Shown: piece after piece, positions 40,123-41,787 of the stretch
Position numbering within the stretch: the first letter of the stretch is position 1
How the letters are laid out: each line of letters starts with the position of its first letter
NCBI RefSeq assembly: GCF_002872075.1
Contig: NZ_PGGU01000021.1
Coordinates: forward strand, 1-41,787
Source of the DNA: Microbacterium aurantiacum
GTDB taxonomy: Bacteria; Actinomycetota; Actinomycetes; Actinomycetales; Microbacteriaceae
Reading direction: 5' to 3'
DNA: 41,787 bases
The notes under the pieces: generated by a model
The model's database searches: none
Told to the model about the DNA's origin: nothing
Seen by the model: only the letters and a program-made list of their open reading frames with translations
Made by a program: the position numbers and the translations under genes

Positions 40123-40922
40123 GAGCGGGCCTTTCCGGAGCCGCGGGCAGCGCGGCCGATGAGGAGGAGCAGAAGGAAGCAGAACAGCAGCGCGAGCAGC
40201 GTGAAGATCGCCGGTGCGTAGGGATCCTGCTTCTGCACGACGACGAGCGCCGTCTGGAACACCTGGCGATTCAGGAGCGAGGCGATCGTGTATTCGCCGA
40301 GCACGACGGCGATCGAGATGAGGGATGCGGCGAGCAGGCCCTGGCGCAGATTGGGCGCGAGCACCTTGAGCACGACGGTCGGCCAGGTCGCTCCGAGTGA
40401 GCGCGCGGCTTCGGAGAGCGTGCGCAGGTCGGCTGCGTCGATGGACGCCTGAATCGAGCGGAAAGCGAAGGGCAGCACGGTGACGCCGTAGGCGAAGGCG
40501 AGTGTCCAGGTGCCGGTGCCGAGGGATCTGCCGATCTGCAGGTAGATCGGCGCGAGTCCGACGACCAGGACGATCGCCGGGATCGAGATCGGCAGCAGCA
40601 CCGCGAACTCGAACATCGGCTTCAGCTTCGGAAAGCGCAGGTTCACCAGGATCATCGTCGGCGCGAGCAGGAAGAGCACGATCGCCACGGTGACGAGTGC
40701 CAGCACCAGCGAGTTGCCGAGACCCGTCCAGATCGGCTTGATGGCGGCGGATGCCGCCGGGTCGAACAGCGCCGCCCAGCGTTCGAGCGACAGGCCGCCT
40801 TCCGAGTCGCGCAGGGTGTACAGGAAGGTCGAGATCAGCGGGATCGCGAAGAACACTCCGACCAGGATGCCGATGATCCAGCGAGTCGCCAGGGAGGGGC
40901 CGAGTCGGTTCACGACTGCCAC
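40119..40922 (-). CDS. ABC importer permease (second)
   Basis: A 267-residue permease with about six helices, like PotC/FbpB-half/ThiP-half subunits. The EAA loop reads LSEAARSLGATWPTVVLKVLAPNLRQGLLAA. GTG 40922 overlaps the end of the first permease by 13 nt. The stop overlaps the ATPase gene by 4 nt. The last residues are a short basic tail (GRAARGSGKARS). Confidence 0.92.
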   Translation of the reverse strand: MAVVNRLGPSLATRWIIGILVGVFFAIPLISTFLYTLRDSEGGLSLERWAALFDPAASAAIKPIWTGLGNSLVLALVTVAIVLFLLAPTMILVNLRFPKLKPMFEFAVLLPISIPAIVLVVGLAPIYLQIGRSLGTGTWTLAFAYGVTVLPFAFRSIQASIDAADLRTLSEAARSLGATWPTVVLKVLAPNLRQGLLAASLISIAVVLGEYTIASLLNRQVFQTALVVVQKQDPYAPAIFTLLALLFCFLLLLLIGRAARGSGKARS

Positions 40923-41787
40923 CTCGCGGCTCGACGCTGGATGAGCGAATAGAGGGCCATCACGACTCCGACCACGATGATCATGCCGAGCGCCAGGGCG
41001 CCGGCGAGGTTCTCACGGCCGAGTACGGTCTCGCTGGTGAGCGAGGTGCGGATCTGCAGCGGCACGATCTGGGATCCCTGGCTGGCGAGCGCGGCCGCGG
41101 TGGCGTAGGAGGAGAACGCGTTCGCGAACAGCAACAGGGTGCTCGCGAGGAACGAGGGCGCGAGCACGGGGAAGCCGATGCGCAGCCAGAAGCTCGCCCG
41201 CGTGCCGCCGAGAGTGAGGTTCGCCTCGGACCACTGCGGCTTGAGCGCGGCGAGTGCGGGCATGAACGTGATCACCATGAGCGGGATCTGGAAGTAGATG
41301 TAGGGGAGGTACAGGCCGGGCATCTCATAGATCCACGGTCCGCTCGCGTACAGGTCGATGCCGAACGCGCTGCGCAGGAACTCGGTGACGACGCCCTTGA
41401 GGCCCATCGTCGCGATGAACGCGAATGCCAGCATCACGCCGCCGAACTGGGCGAGCACGCCGGCGGCGGCATCCACCGTCGAGCGGATCGCCCCTTCAGG
41501 GTTCATGCCGAGGAGGGCGTAGCAGACCAGTGCGCCGACGATCGCGCCGACGACGGCGGTGAGCAGCGACAGCCAGGCGGAGTTCGCGAAGGTGTTCAGC
41601 ACCACGGGATCACCGAGGGCCGACACGTTCGTCCACGTGAACGATCCGTCCTCGGTGAAGAACCCGGACCCGAGCGCGAGGATCGTCGGAACGGCGAGGA
41701 ACAGCACGACGTAGGCCACGAAGGGCACGAGCCCCAGCCATGCCCACGATGGCACCCGGCGCCGGGCCTTCGCGTTCTGCGAAGACC
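40910..41787 (-). CDS. ABC importer permease (first), 5' end cut by the window
   Basis: An inner-membrane permease, partial at its start. An in-frame GTG at 41755 is possible, but the frame stays open to the window edge and reads NAKARRR before PSWAWLGLVPFVAYVVLFLAVP, a typical cytoplasmic basic N-terminus, so the true start is probably outside. About six helices; the EAA-like loop is ANLTLGGTRASFWLRIGFPVLAPSF. It pairs with the second permease to form the importer channel. Confidence 0.9.
   Translation of the reverse strand, partial: SSQNAKARRRVPSWAWLGLVPFVAYVVLFLAVPTILALGSGFFTEDGSFTWTNVSALGDPVVLNTFANSAWLSLLTAVVGAIVGALVCYALLGMNPEGAIRSTVDAAAGVLAQFGGVMLAFAFIATMGLKGVVTEFLRSAFGIDLYASGPWIYEMPGLYLPYIYFQIPLMVITFMPALAALKPQWSEANLTLGGTRASFWLRIGFPVLAPSFLASTLLLFANAFSSYATAAALASQGSQIVPLQIRTSLTSETVLGRENLAGALALGMIIVVGVVMALYSLIQRRAARWQS

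Overview
The window is high-GC, tightly packed chromosomal DNA with strong G/C third-position bias. Gene content (BldC-type regulator, 32-residue bS22-like ribosomal peptide, TM0106-type nuclease-helicase, DesK-type kinase, threonine synthase, SbcCD) points to an actinobacterium. The protein style is most like Microbacteriaceae, probably Microbacterium; this assignment is inference, as there is no rRNA here. I see no tRNA, CRISPR array, integrase, transposase or prophage, so most of it reads as ordinary core and accessory chromosome. Gene order is mosaic, with many single-gene units.

Layout. 1-2.5 kb: small-multidrug-export-like membrane protein, divergent from a DesK-like two-component system. 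2.5-3.5 kb: an Erm 23S rRNA methyltransferase preceded by a 21-codon leader ORF and mutually exclusive RNA pairings. 3.6-9.5 kb: unknown lipoprotein, threonine synthase, then a reverse-strand group (PhnB-like protein, alpha/beta hydrolase, VOC protein, small membrane protein, HhH DNA glycosylase). 9.5-10.7 kb: two 86-nt repeats with terminal inverted repeats, then a winged-helix regulator with a long leader that carries a cysteine-ending upstream ORF. 10.7-21.5 kb: NATD1-type acetyltransferase, SbcD-SbcC, nucleosidase, NadE, a tandem palindromic repeat, a nuclease-helicase and a GNAT protein with an internal 15-bp minisatellite. 21.5-27 kb: Upp, TadA, CDF transporter, ProC, DUF1905 protein and a KtrA/KtrB-type potassium system. 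27-31.3 kb: ArsR-like regulator, DrrAB-like exporter with a divergent TetR regulator, and a cyclase-family protein. 31.3-33.2 kb: BldC, a membrane protein, the bS22 unit and a rhodanese-glutaredoxin-Dabb operon. 33.2-35.8 kb: a polar amino-acid ABC importer. 35.8-41.8 kb (reverse strand): a LacI regulator, a Gfo/Idh/MocA::aldo-keto reductase fusion and an ABC importer (ATPase plus two permeases, the last running off the window).

Expression logic. At least fourteen starts lie 6-8 nt downstream of a TANNNT or near-TANNNT -10 box, the signature of leaderless transcription. Two genes instead have long leaders with upstream ORFs: erm (a +X+ motif, Arg-Asp-Arg, at the leader's end) and the winged-helix regulator (three Cys codons at the end of the uORF, perfect TTGACA -35). 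In both, nearby sequences can pair with the downstream ribosome binding site. These two are the best candidates for undescribed regulation here; both rest on sequence complementarity seen by eye and need folding, comparative and experimental tests.
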